In this document: piece by piece, positions 1 through 6,279 of the stretch
Layout of the letters: every line of letters begins with the position of its first letter
Position numbering within the stretch: the first letter of the stretch is position 1
Source: an uncultured Eubacterium sp.
GTDB lineage: Bacteria; Bacillota; Clostridia; Lachnospirales; Lachnospiraceae
Direction of reading: 5' to 3'
Length of the DNA: 9,968 nt
Assembly: GCA_900551945.1 (NCBI GenBank)
Contig: URYE01000086.1
Coordinates: 1 to 9,968, forward strand
Translations under genes and position numbers: made by a program
The notes under the pieces: model-generated
The model's database searches: none
What the model saw: only the letters and a program-made list of their open reading frames with translations
What the model was told of the DNA's origin: nothing

Positions 1-1
1 G

Positions 2-45
2 AGTGGCTTTCAGCCCCACAGCGAGCTATGGGGTTTTTCGCCACT
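2..45. terminator. Nested hairpin at left edge, probable terminator of an upstream gene
   Basis: Two concentric inverted repeats are visible: outer arms AGTGGC (2-7) and GCCACT (40-45), inner arms CCCCA (14-18) and TGGGG (29-33), separated by exactly six bases on each side. The inner stem is followed by five T (34-38), so on the plus strand it reads as an intrinsic terminator for a gene left of the window. The symmetrical double architecture is more elaborate than a plain terminator and could be a dispersed extragenic repeat. The gene it would serve is outside the window. Confidence 0.55.
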
Positions 46-100
46 TATTTATAACAACACTTGCACATTGCTACTTTTCCCCCCCTTCACATTTTGCCTT

Positions 101-163
101 AAAAAATTAGGCACTGTAGCAGTAATGAAAATTTATATAAAATTTTCTTATTGCAACAGCACC
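101..163 (-). terminator. Long-stem intrinsic terminator of the FUSC-family gene
   Basis: Reading the minus strand, a stem of about 24 bp begins at 163 (GGTGCTGT) and closes at 110 (ACAGTGCC), with a 5-nt loop at 135-139 and perfect inner arms GAAAATTT / AAATTTTC (127-134 and 140-147). It is followed by TAATTTTTT (down to 101). Two positions that are mismatched on the plus strand become G-U wobbles in minus-strand RNA, so the hairpin is stronger in the orientation of the FUSC gene ending at 225. A U-U mismatch, an A-C mismatch and one bulge interrupt the stem. The rest of 46-224 is AT-rich with a C7 run (79-85) and no gene. Confidence 0.7.
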
Positions 164-224
164 TTTACATAAAATATTAATAAGTTTTTTAATTAATATA
201 ATACTCACTATTTTTGTTATCTAA

Positions 225-1256
225 TTATTCTACTCTTAATTTACGGCATACCTTTTCAAAGCAAATGCCATACAACGCACCAAACGCATTATTTAATATT
301 CTAAATATTATTGCCTGCCAAAAGCCGAGTATTGATACGGCTATTGACATTGCACCAAGCGAATTAAATACTGCCTGCCAACCATAAGTCGCCGAGAGTC
401 CAACTCCAATTCCGCCAATTATTCCAATATAAGAATACATCGACTCAGGCAATGCAAAATATATTATCACAAACAAAAGCCCACCAACAATATTACCAAC
501 AATTCTTCCCTTTGAACGTTGTTTAATCTCATCTGTAAATGGCATTGTAACAGACATTACTGCTATACCAATCCACATACGGCGTGGTATATTAAATATC
601 CCTGCAAGAAGTATAGCTGTTGATATAGCAAGTGCCATTCTAATCTGCCACCTTGTTCTTACTGAATTAATATCAAGTTCTTCAATAAGATGCTGCATAC
701 TTCTTTTAAATGTCTTTTTACTGTGCTTTATGTAGTATATCACCATTGTAATTACTGCCCCAACAAATATAGCTACAAGTCTTTTTATATACATATCTCC
801 AGTTACATCATATCCATATAACAATAAATATCCTAAAAGAATTGTAGAATGATTAAACATAAGCACATTATGGCAACCAAGTATCATAAGAGTCATAATA
901 CATACTACATTAATCAAAAACTCCAACAAAAGTCCATTCGAATTAGCAAGACGAGGCCCTATTGCAAGAATTACAAATATTACTGGCAATACCAACATAG
1001 CATGATTTGTTGATATTCCTAAATCCGCAAATCTAAACGACAATACAAATAAAAGTATAACAACCCCTACTATACTATTGTCACTCCCAAACAACTTACC
1101 AAAAGCCATAACAAATACAGTACAAAAAGCCACTGTAATAAATATTTTAAAAAGATAAATTAAAATATGCTTAAACTTATCTTTCTTTTCCTGTGAATTT
1201 CTTATCACAGCCTTAGAACCAGCTTGATTAAGCTGTAATTCTTGATAAAAAGTCAT
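225..1256 (-). CDS. FUSC-family / aromatic acid exporter-type membrane protein
   Basis: This 343-residue protein has two blocks of membrane helices separated by a charged stretch around residues 177-207 (HSKKTFKRSMQ and following). The second block contains R-x-K-G-R-I-V-G-N-I-V-G-G near residues 247-259, the arginine/glycine pattern typical of the FUSC superfamily (fusaric acid resistance and aromatic acid exporters). Such proteins are thought to export aromatic or weakly acidic compounds across the cytoplasmic membrane; the substrate here cannot be read. The short N-terminal tail (about 30 residues) is polar and cytoplasmic. Start choice: GGAGG at 1264-1268 lies 7 nt before the ATG at 1254-1256 and only 4 nt before an in-frame TTG directly upstream (1257-1259), so ATG is preferred. 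The gene has its own consensus promoter and a terminator, so it is probably monocistronic. Confidence 0.8.
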   Translation of the reverse strand: MTFYQELQLNQAGSKAVIRNSQEKKDKFKHILIYLFKIFITVAFCTVFVMAFGKLFGSDNSIVGVVILLFVLSFRFADLGISTNHAMLVLPVIFVILAIGPRLANSNGLLLEFLINVVCIMTLMILGCHNVLMFNHSTILLGYLLLYGYDVTGDMYIKRLVAIFVGAVITMVIYYIKHSKKTFKRSMQHLIEELDINSVRTRWQIRMALAISTAILLAGIFNIPRRMWIGIAVMSVTMPFTDEIKQRSKGRIVGNIVGGLLFVIIYFALPESMYSYIGIIGGIGVGLSATYGWQAVFNSLGAMSIAVSILGFWQAIIFRILNNAFGALYGICFEKVCRKLRVE

Positions 1257-1290
1257 CAATTTTCCTCCCTTTTTTGATTATCGGGGAGAA

Positions 1291-1319
1291 ATTATATCAT
1301 CACCCTTTCACAGTGTCAA
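1291..1319 (-). promoter_or_regulatory. Promoter of the FUSC-family gene
   Basis: On the minus strand TTGACA (1314-1319) and TATAAT (1291-1296) are separated by 17 bp, a perfect sigma-A consensus. Transcription would start near 1284, leaving a leader of under 30 nt before the ATG at 1256. Confidence 0.85.
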
Positions 1320-1343
1320 ATAATATTTTTATTAATTTAATTA

Positions 1344-1372
1344 TTGACATACATTTGCTAAACAACTATCAT
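1344..1372 (+). promoter_or_regulatory. Promoter of the YitT/YczE-like gene
   Basis: TTGACA (1344-1349) and TATCAT (1367-1372) with a 17-bp spacer, one mismatch from consensus. It points right and places the start near 1379, about 50 nt before the ATG at 1431. It lies back-to-back with the FUSC promoter: the two -35 boxes are 24 bp apart, close enough for shared regulation. Confidence 0.75.
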
Positions 1373-1430
1373 TAACGTGATAATAATACTGTTAATAATT
1401 AACAGCAGTAAAACATTAGGAGCAGTAGTC

Positions 1431-2105
1431 ATGGATACAAAAAATTTAATAACACAAAAACACTATTTTCGAGGAGAACTTGCACTTTTAATAGCCGTTT
1501 TAATGAATAGCTTCGGCGTAGTGCTAATGCTTCACTCTGGTTCTGGAATATCCGCTATATCAAGCGTTCCTTACGCATTTTCCGCCGTATTCCCACACTT
1601 TTCACTCGGCACTTGGACTTATATCTTTCAGGGACTTCTCGTTCTCTCACTTATGATACTTAGAAAAAAATTCGTACCACAATATCTTTTCAGTTTCGTA
1701 GTCGGATTTGCTTTCAGTGAATTTTTAGATATACATAAAGCATGGATAAATATATTGCCAGAAAACTTTATACTTAGAATTATCTACTTCGTAGCAAGTT
1801 ATATTATTCTTTGCATAGGAATTGCATTATCTAACAGATGTAAACTTCCAATTATTCCAACAGACCTTTTCCCACGAGAATTGTCTGATATCACTCATAC
1901 ACAATATTCAAAAATCAAGATAGCTTTCGATGTAATCTGTCTTGCCACAACTGGTTGTCTTACCTTCTTTCTACTTGGTCAAATAGATGGACTTGGGCTT
2001 GGTACTATAATCGCCGCTTTTACTATGGGAAAATGCGTTGGCATGATTGGCAACTGGCTTGACAAACACTTTGAATTTATCACCTTTAAAACAAAGGTTG
2101 CTTAA
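1431..2105 (+). CDS. YitT/YczE-like (DUF6198-type) integral membrane protein
   Basis: A 224-residue polytopic protein with hydrophobic segments around residues 15-37, 62-77, 85-98, 113-135, 164-183 and 188-206. The motifs PIIPTDLFPREL (about 140-151) and G-L-G-L-G-T-I-I-A-A-F-T-M-G (about 187-200) match the YczE/YyaS/YitT type of small membrane proteins, whose transport or sensing role is not established. Start choice: the reading frame is open from a GTG at 1377, but that falls at the predicted transcription start. AGGAG at 1418-1422 sits 8 nt before the ATG at 1431, which also gives a normal polar N-terminus (MDTKNLITQK). The 3' end overlaps the convergent GntR gene by 20 bp, so no terminator lies between them. 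Confidence 0.72.
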   Translation: MDTKNLITQKHYFRGELALLIAVLMNSFGVVLMLHSGSGISAISSVPYAFSAVFPHFSLGTWTYIFQGLLVLSLMILRKKFVPQYLFSFVVGFAFSEFLDIHKAWINILPENFILRIIYFVASYIILCIGIALSNRCKLPIIPTDLFPRELSDITHTQYSKIKIAFDVICLATTGCLTFFLLGQIDGLGLGTIIAAFTMGKCVGMIGNWLDKHFEFITFKTKVA

Positions 2106-2775
2106 AATACTCTGAGAAGTTAGCCCGTATTGCTATTATATTTTCATCATATCTTTTCATATGTCTTTTAACTAGCATTACGGCTTCTTCTTTGTCCCTT
2201 TTTTCAATCGCTTTAATTAGCCCCTCGTGGTCAGCTAAAATTCTTCCCAACTCTTTACATCTAAAACTTAAAATCGTTGTTCTGTCATAATGTGGAGAAA
2301 TTCTGTCTACGAGTCCATACCAATAATTCTTGCCACATAAAATATATAACAGTTTATGAAAATCTTTATCCAATTGAAATATCTTTTCTTCATCATTTCT
2401 TTCAATATACATCTTCCACAGTGCGATATTCTCCCACAACAAATCAATCTGCTTACTTGTAAACTCATCACAAGCCTGCATTGCAAGCTCACTTTCAAGA
2501 ACACTTCTCAATTGACGCACCTGCTCAACTATATCTTCATCAATATACGATACAAATGCTCCAATCTTAGGTTTAATCTCGATAAGCTTAGTTTGTGAAA
2601 GTTCAAGTTCCGCTTCACGAACTGGATTTTTGCTTACGCCTAACAGACGACATATCGCTTCTGCATCAAGCTGCTGCCCTGGGATAAGATTAGTGTGTAT
2701 GATATTATATATTAACTGTCTTACAACATAGTCCTTTGCTGACTCCTTTGGCTGTCTTTCATCTATTTTAATCAT
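2086..2775 (-). CDS. GntR-family (FadR subfamily, FCD domain) transcriptional regulator
   Basis: A 229-residue protein of standard length for the subfamily. Residues about 12-75 form the winged helix-turn-helix, including I-P-G-Q-Q-L-D (31-37), GVSKNPVREAE (46-56) and the wing at K-I-G-A-F-V (70-75). Residues about 85-215 are the all-helical FCD ligand-binding domain; His140 (in DKDFH), His183 (in DHEG) and His205 (in RHM) have the spacing of the three metal-binding histidines of this fold, suggesting a carboxylate effector held by a divalent metal. The start is supported by GAGGG six nt upstream (2782-2786). Its partner genes are not obvious: the converging YitT-like gene and the genes to the right are candidates, but nothing shows a direct regulatory link. 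Autoregulation is usual in the family. Confidence 0.88.
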   Translation of the reverse strand: MIKIDERQPKESAKDYVVRQLIYNIIHTNLIPGQQLDAEAICRLLGVSKNPVREAELELSQTKLIEIKPKIGAFVSYIDEDIVEQVRQLRSVLESELAMQACDEFTSKQIDLLWENIALWKMYIERNDEEKIFQLDKDFHKLLYILCGKNYWYGLVDRISPHYDRTTILSFRCKELGRILADHEGLIKAIEKRDKEEAVMLVKRHMKRYDENIIAIRANFSEYFKQPLF

Positions 2776-2812
2776 ACAATTCCCTCGTTTCTAAATATAT
2801 TTTAATAGCATA

Positions 2813-2841
2813 ATTATACATCATTAAGAAGCTAGTGTCTT
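2813..2841 (-). promoter_or_regulatory. Probable promoter of the GntR-family gene
   Basis: Minus-strand AAGACA (2836-2841) and TATAAT (2813-2818) with a 17-bp spacer; the -35 box matches at four of six positions. The predicted start near 2806 gives a leader of about 30 nt. Confidence 0.6.
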
Positions 2842-3001
2842 TACTTTTCTTCAATATTTTCTTCTCGCCCACACATTTCATAACACAAAAATGTCAGTAC
2901 ACTCAATTAAATATAATATATTGTCAATCCAACAATTTCTACTTTCATATTTCAAGTATTTTGCTCAAATCTAAAACGTAAGATACATTCATTATTAATA
3001 C
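2842..3001. other. AT-rich intergenic stretch between two divergent regulators
   Basis: No gene is visible here. The only structure I can point to is a short inverted repeat, ATTGT (2920-2924) and ACAAT (2932-2936), of a type that can be a GntR operator half-site pair, but its spacing of 7 nt and the AT-rich background make this weak. Confidence 0.3.
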
Positions 3002-3029
3002 TTGACATACCAATTTTTTGTTATATAAT
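3002..3029 (+). promoter_or_regulatory. Promoter of the MarR-MATE operon
   Basis: TTGACA (3002-3007) and TATAAT (3024-3029) are both perfect matches, with a 16-bp spacer. Transcription would start near 3036, about 100 nt ahead of the MarR start codon. Such a strong promoter on a drug-efflux operon suggests that repression is the main control. Confidence 0.85.
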
Positions 3030-3038
3030 TATTTTATT

Positions 3039-3067
3039 GTTCTTATTAGAACTGTTATTTTTAGAAC
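3039..3067 (+). promoter_or_regulatory. Two tandem palindromic operator-like sites, probable MarR binding sites
   Basis: GTTCTTATTAGAAC (3039-3052) is an interrupted palindrome with 5-bp arms GTTCT / AGAAC. A second copy, GTTATTTTTAGAAC (3054-3067), is 12 of 14 identical and begins exactly 15 bp later, with one arm degenerate. The pair lies immediately downstream of the predicted transcription start, where a bound repressor would block initiation. Dimeric MarR proteins bind palindromes of about this size and usually repress their own operon, so the MarR product of this operon is the natural candidate. The binding itself is inferred. Confidence 0.6.
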
Positions 3068-3080
3068 CATTTTCTTAATA

Positions 3081-3115
3081 GGCAATTATTAACTTTTAAA
3101 GTCAATAATTATGCC
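3081..3115 (+). other. Leader hairpin just upstream of the MarR ribosome binding site
   Basis: GGCA (3081-3084) and TGCC (3112-3115) flank AT-rich arms (ATTATT.ACTTT against AAAGT.AATAAT) with a 2-nt bulge and one mismatch, ending 5 nt before the AAAGGAG site at 3121-3127. There is no T-tract, so it is not a terminator. It may stabilise the transcript or modulate initiation of translation; no riboswitch family is recognisable. Confidence 0.4.
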
Positions 3116-3135
3116 CGACGAAAGGAGTCCATTTT

Positions 3136-3576
3136 ATGAATCCAACAGACTACTTAATGAATATTCAACTTACCACGAAACTGCATGAAAGCCTTTTAAA
3201 AAAAATCTGTGTAAAATACAATCTATCTTTAATTGAAGGCAAGATACTTTGTTTCCTACACAACAATCCCACAAAAGATACTGCAGCCGATATAGTTGAA
3301 CTTCGTATGCTTTCCAAAGGAAATGTTTCAAGTGCCATTGATAAACTGTGTAAACAAGGTTATATACAGAGAGTTCCCGACAAAAACAACCGCCGTAAGA
3401 TACATTTATCACTTCTTAGTAAGGCTGATGATATCAACAAAGATGTTGATTTAATGCTAATCGACTACAAGCAAAAGATATTTGATGGCTTTACTATGGA
3501 AGAAATGCATGCTTATGAAAACTTATGTCAACGCATATACTTTAACGCAAAAAAATCAATGGATAATAACAATTAA
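3136..3576 (+). CDS. MarR-family transcriptional regulator, probable repressor of the adjacent MATE pump
   Basis: A 146-residue protein of normal MarR length. Residues about 32-95 form the winged helix-turn-helix: recognition helix around SKGNVSSAIDKL (60-71) and the wing D-K-N-N-R-R-K-I-H-L (82-91), whose D...RR pattern is the family signature. Flanking helices at the N-terminus (5-28) and C-terminus (98-140) would form the dimer interface. AAAGGAG at 3121-3127 lies 8 nt before the ATG. The gene ends 23 bp before a MATE-type multidrug transporter, the same order as mepR-mepA in Staphylococcus aureus, where the MarR protein represses both genes and is released by toxic cations. Equivalent control here is inferred from gene order and from the palindromes beneath the promoter. 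Confidence 0.88.
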   Translation: MNPTDYLMNIQLTTKLHESLLKKICVKYNLSLIEGKILCFLHNNPTKDTAADIVELRMLSKGNVSSAIDKLCKQGYIQRVPDKNNRRKIHLSLLSKADDINKDVDLMLIDYKQKIFDGFTMEEMHAYENLCQRIYFNAKKSMDNNN

Positions 3577-3599
3577 AATACATTTATAAGGAGGAAATT

Positions 3600-4961
3600 A
3601 TGGAAAATAAAGAATTTCTAGCAACTGAGCCAGTTGGTAAGCTACTTTTAAAGCTATCACTACCTACTGTTGCCGCTCAGATTATCAACATGCTTTACAA
3701 CATCGTTGATAGAATATACATAGGTCATATTCCTGAAAATGGTGCATTAGCACTTACAGGTGTTGGTGTGTGTATGCCAATCATTATGATAATATCAGCC
3801 TTTGCCGCCCTCGTTGGAAATGGTGGTGCGCCTCGTGCTTCTATTTTTATGGGTAAAGGTGACAAGACTTCTGCTGAAAAGACTCTTGGCAACTGTTTTT
3901 CAATGCAGATTATAATTTCAGTTATACTTACTGTAATTCTATTACTTGAAAATAGAAATATTCTTCTTGCTTTTGGTGCAAGTGAAAACACTATTGATTT
4001 TGGCGTTAGCTACATGAACATATACGCATTTGGAACAATATTTGTACAGCTTACACTTGGTATGAATGCCTTTATATCAGCTCAAGGCTTTGCTAAGACA
4101 AGTATGCTTTCTGTATTAATCGGTGCAGTTTCAAATATCATTCTTGACCCTATATTTATATTTGGCTTAGGACTTGGTGTTCGTGGTGCAGCATTTGCAA
4201 CTATTATTTCACAAGCATTATCTTGTATCTGGGTACTTCATTTCCTTTCAGGTAAAAAGACTTACTTACGACTTCAAAAGTCTAACTTTGCACTTCAAGC
4301 CAATATTATACTACCTAGCCTTGCACTCGGTCTTTCTATGTTTATTATGCAGGCAAGTGAAAGTGTTATATCTGTGTGCTTCAACTCATCACTGTTAAAA
4401 TATGGCGGAGATATCGCAGTTGGTGCAATGACTATTCTTACAAGTGTTATGCAGTTTGCACTTCTTCCTTTGCAAGGACTTGGACAAGGCTCACAGCCTA
4501 TTATCAGCTACAACTACGGTGCTAAAAACGCCGACCGAGTTAAAAAGACTTACAAAATATTAGTTATAATAAGTGTATGTTATTCTTCTTTAATGTGGTT
4601 GCTCGTTATGCTATTTCCTAATGCTTTCGCTTCTATATTTACTACTGACGCATCACTTATCGAATTTACGGGAACTGCTTTAAGAATTTATCTTGCTTGT
4701 ATCTTTATGTTTGGAATACAGATTGCTTGTCAGATGACATTTACATCAATTGGAAATGCAAAGGCTTCAATTATTGTTGCCGTTATGAGAAAGTTTATTT
4801 TACTTCTGCCACTTATATTTATTATGCCACACATATTTACATCTAATCCAACAATGGCAGTATATATGGCAGAACCAATTGCCGATTTCCTTGCAGTAAG
4901 CTTTACTTGCGTACTTTTCTTCTTTGAATTTAGAAAAGCAATGGCAGCACTTTCTAATTAA
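3600..4961 (+). CDS. MATE-family multidrug/cation antiporter (MepA-like)
   Basis: A 453-residue protein with about twelve membrane helices in two homologous MatE halves (roughly 17-178 and 235-400). Family features include the N-terminal P-V-G-K-L-L-L-K-L-S-L-P segment, the N-x-x-D-x-x-Y-I-G motif (N34, D37, Y40) in the first helix, and G-Q-G-S-Q-P-I-I-S-Y-N-Y-G-A in the second half. Length and the N-terminal motifs resemble the MepA branch rather than NorM. MATE pumps use a proton or sodium gradient to expel cationic drugs and dyes; substrates here are unknown. AAGGAGG (3588-3594) lies 5 nt before the ATG. It is the second gene of the MarR operon and has a downstream palindromic terminator at 5003-5052. 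Confidence 0.9.
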   Translation: MENKEFLATEPVGKLLLKLSLPTVAAQIINMLYNIVDRIYIGHIPENGALALTGVGVCMPIIMIISAFAALVGNGGAPRASIFMGKGDKTSAEKTLGNCFSMQIIISVILTVILLLENRNILLAFGASENTIDFGVSYMNIYAFGTIFVQLTLGMNAFISAQGFAKTSMLSVLIGAVSNIILDPIFIFGLGLGVRGAAFATIISQALSCIWVLHFLSGKKTYLRLQKSNFALQANIILPSLALGLSMFIMQASESVISVCFNSSLLKYGGDIAVGAMTILTSVMQFALLPLQGLGQGSQPIISYNYGAKNADRVKKTYKILVIISVCYSSLMWLLVMLFPNAFASIFTTDASLIEFTGTALRIYLACIFMFGIQIACQMTFTSIGNAKASIIVAVMRKFILLLPLIFIMPHIFTSNPTMAVYMAEPIADFLAVSFTCVLFFFEFRKAMAALSN

Positions 4962-5002
4962 AATATTAAATATATTAAAAAGACTTACCTAATTCTATAA
5001 AA

Positions 5003-5052
5003 TGGGGCTGTCGGATTAAGAAAAATAAATTTTCGTTAATGCGACAGCCCCA
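5003..5052. terminator. 50-nt palindromic bidirectional terminator, possibly a dispersed repeat
   Basis: Perfect 11-bp arms TGGGGCTGTCG (5003-5013) and CGACAGCCCCA (5042-5052) enclose further pairing, ATTAA/TTAAT and GAAAA/TTTTC, with a bulged G and one mismatch, around a 5-nt loop. On the plus strand it is followed by AAATATATTTTTT for the MATE gene; on the minus strand by TTTTATAG for the HPr gene ending at 5088. Its position between two convergent operons fits shared termination. The long GC-rich arms on an AT-rich background, larger than termination needs, also suggest a mobile or repeated extragenic element. Confidence 0.75.
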
Positions 5053-5087
5053 AATATATTTTTTAGAACTATGCTTATTCCAGTTTA

Positions 5088-5345
5088 TTATAAATTGTTT
5101 TCAAAAAACTCTTTGAGTTGTGCAATAGCTACATCTTCGTCAGCACCATTTGCAGATATAGTAACCGTATCACCATTTTTTACTCCAAGTGACATAAGCA
5201 TCATAAGCTGTGTCAATTTCTTTGTGTTGCCATCTTTTGTAATTGTACATTCAGATTCAAATTTCTTTGCTTCTTTTACAATAAGTCCTGCTGGTCTTGC
5301 ATGAATTCCTTGTTCATCTTTAATTGTATATTCAAATTGTTTCAT
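5088..5345 (-). CDS. ptsH: HPr family phosphocarrier protein lacking the Ser46 site
   Basis: An 85-residue HPr, the usual length. The active-site segment GIHARPAG places the phosphorylated histidine at residue 15, the canonical position, so it can accept phosphate from enzyme I and pass it to EIIA domains. The helix that normally carries the regulatory Ser46 reads L-T-Q-L-M-M-L-M-S-L-G (44-54): residue 46 is Gln, with Thr at 45, while the following MSLG at 51-54 aligns without gaps. Phosphorylation by HPr kinase and signalling to CcpA would therefore be altered or absent. Start choice: AAAAGGAG (5353-5360) lies 7 nt before the ATG at 5345; the frame is open further upstream but has no comparable site and would add 17 unneeded residues. 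It lies 70 bp after the antiterminator gene, probably co-transcribed with it. No enzyme I gene follows. Confidence 0.92.
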   Translation of the reverse strand: MKQFEYTIKDEQGIHARPAGLIVKEAKKFESECTITKDGNTKKLTQLMMLMSLGVKNGDTVTISANGADEDVAIAQLKEFFENNL

Positions 5346-5415
5346 TTTTTTACTCCTTTTATATGATATTTTTTCTAATTTTATATTTCTGTGCAACGTA
5401 TGTTTGTATAATATC

Positions 5416-6252
5416 TTATTCTGGCTCGTTGTCTAACAACCTTTCAAGATGCATTGCAAGATATCCAATCTCACTATCTAAAACAGGAAGTCTAAGGCTT
5501 TTTTCCATCTGGTGACAGATATGCTCAGCCATCAAAAATGCTTCTGGAAACTTCACCGACATATAGTCATTCAAGCTCATTTTCAATTTCTCTCCATGAA
5601 TTACTCTAACCACCATATAACGCACATGGTTCATCAAACGGTTATAACTGATAGACATAACATCAATGGATTTTCCTGTTTCCTTCTCAACTATTGAAAT
5701 ACATTCTCTAACAGTCCTTGCAATTTCCATTGCCTGTGAAACATTTTCATCGACAATCGCTGCATGCACATGAAGCGCAATATATCCAATCTCATGGTCA
5801 TCTATCTCTATTCCAAGTTTTTCTTTTAACAACTCTCTAATACAAGCTGCCACCTTATATTCTTTGTAAAACATAATGCGAATGTCTTCCGTCAATGGAT
5901 TGCTAATCTGTTCTCCATTCTGAATACGACGAATGGCAAAGTCTAAATGGTCTGCCATAGTAAACAGTATCAAACGGTCTACTTTCCCAAATTCTTCTTC
6001 TGCTCTGCCAAGCACTTCATTGGCAAGTTCTAAACACAGCGGTGAAACTGATTTAATAATATCCTTTGCATCGCCTCGTTCTGTCATTTCTTCCAGAGAA
6101 TAAATCTCCACTTTCTCAGAAATTGGCACAGTCTGACCGACCTTTTTTCCAAAAGCCACACCCTTTCCCATAACCAGACATTCCTGATTATTTTCATCTT
6201 GAATTCCTATAAAAGAATTATGATTTAATATCTTTGCTATCCTATACAACAT
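5416..6252 (-). CDS. glcT: BglG/GlcT-family transcriptional antiterminator with two PRD domains
   Basis: A 278-residue protein of standard length. Residues 1-57 are the CAT RNA-binding domain (starting MLYRIAKILNHNS, with G-K-G-V-A-F-G-K at 29-36). PRD1 spans about 65-170 with candidate phosphorylated histidines His102 (in ADHLDF) and His161 (in YIALH); PRD2 spans about 171-278 with His209 (in MNHVR) and His268 (in YLAMH). The spacing is 59 residues in both PRDs. In this family the sugar EII phosphorylates one PRD to inactivate the protein when sugar is absent, and HPr can phosphorylate the other; the active dimer binds a RAT hairpin and prevents termination. The gene lies 27 bp after ptsG and the leader of ptsG holds a RAT-like element, so GlcT is the best name; LicT-like proteins are the alternative. 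The upstream ribosome site (GGGGAAAG) is weak, consistent with modest expression from the ptsG transcript. Confidence 0.88.
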   Translation of the reverse strand: MLYRIAKILNHNSFIGIQDENNQECLVMGKGVAFGKKVGQTVPISEKVEIYSLEEMTERGDAKDIIKSVSPLCLELANEVLGRAEEEFGKVDRLILFTMADHLDFAIRRIQNGEQISNPLTEDIRIMFYKEYKVAACIRELLKEKLGIEIDDHEIGYIALHVHAAIVDENVSQAMEIARTVRECISIVEKETGKSIDVMSISYNRLMNHVRYMVVRVIHGEKLKMSLNDYMSVKFPEAFLMAEHICHQMEKSLRLPVLDSEIGYLAMHLERLLDNEPE

Positions 6253-6279
6253 ACGTTTCTTTCCCCATCTTGTCTGTCC

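Noticed and set aside
79..85. C7 homopolymer in the left intergenic region
   Set aside because: It is not in a coding frame or promoter spacer, so phase variation has no visible target.
1263..1287. CTCCCC in the FUSC leader able to pair with the GGGAGG ribosome site
   Set aside because: The predicted transcription start falls within CTCCCC, so most of the anti-ribosome-site arm may not be transcribed; pairing is only 5 bp.
1377..1430. GTG-started extension of the YitT-like protein
   Set aside because: It starts at or before the predicted transcription start and lacks a ribosome site; AGGAG serves the ATG at 1431.
2277..2598. Short open frames on both strands inside the GntR gene
   Set aside because: They are shadows of a well-supported coding frame, without ribosome sites or recognisable motifs.
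5346..5396. 17-residue N-terminal extension of HPr
   Set aside because: HPr proteins start directly at the MKQFEYTI-type strand, and a strong AAAAGGAG site precedes that ATG.
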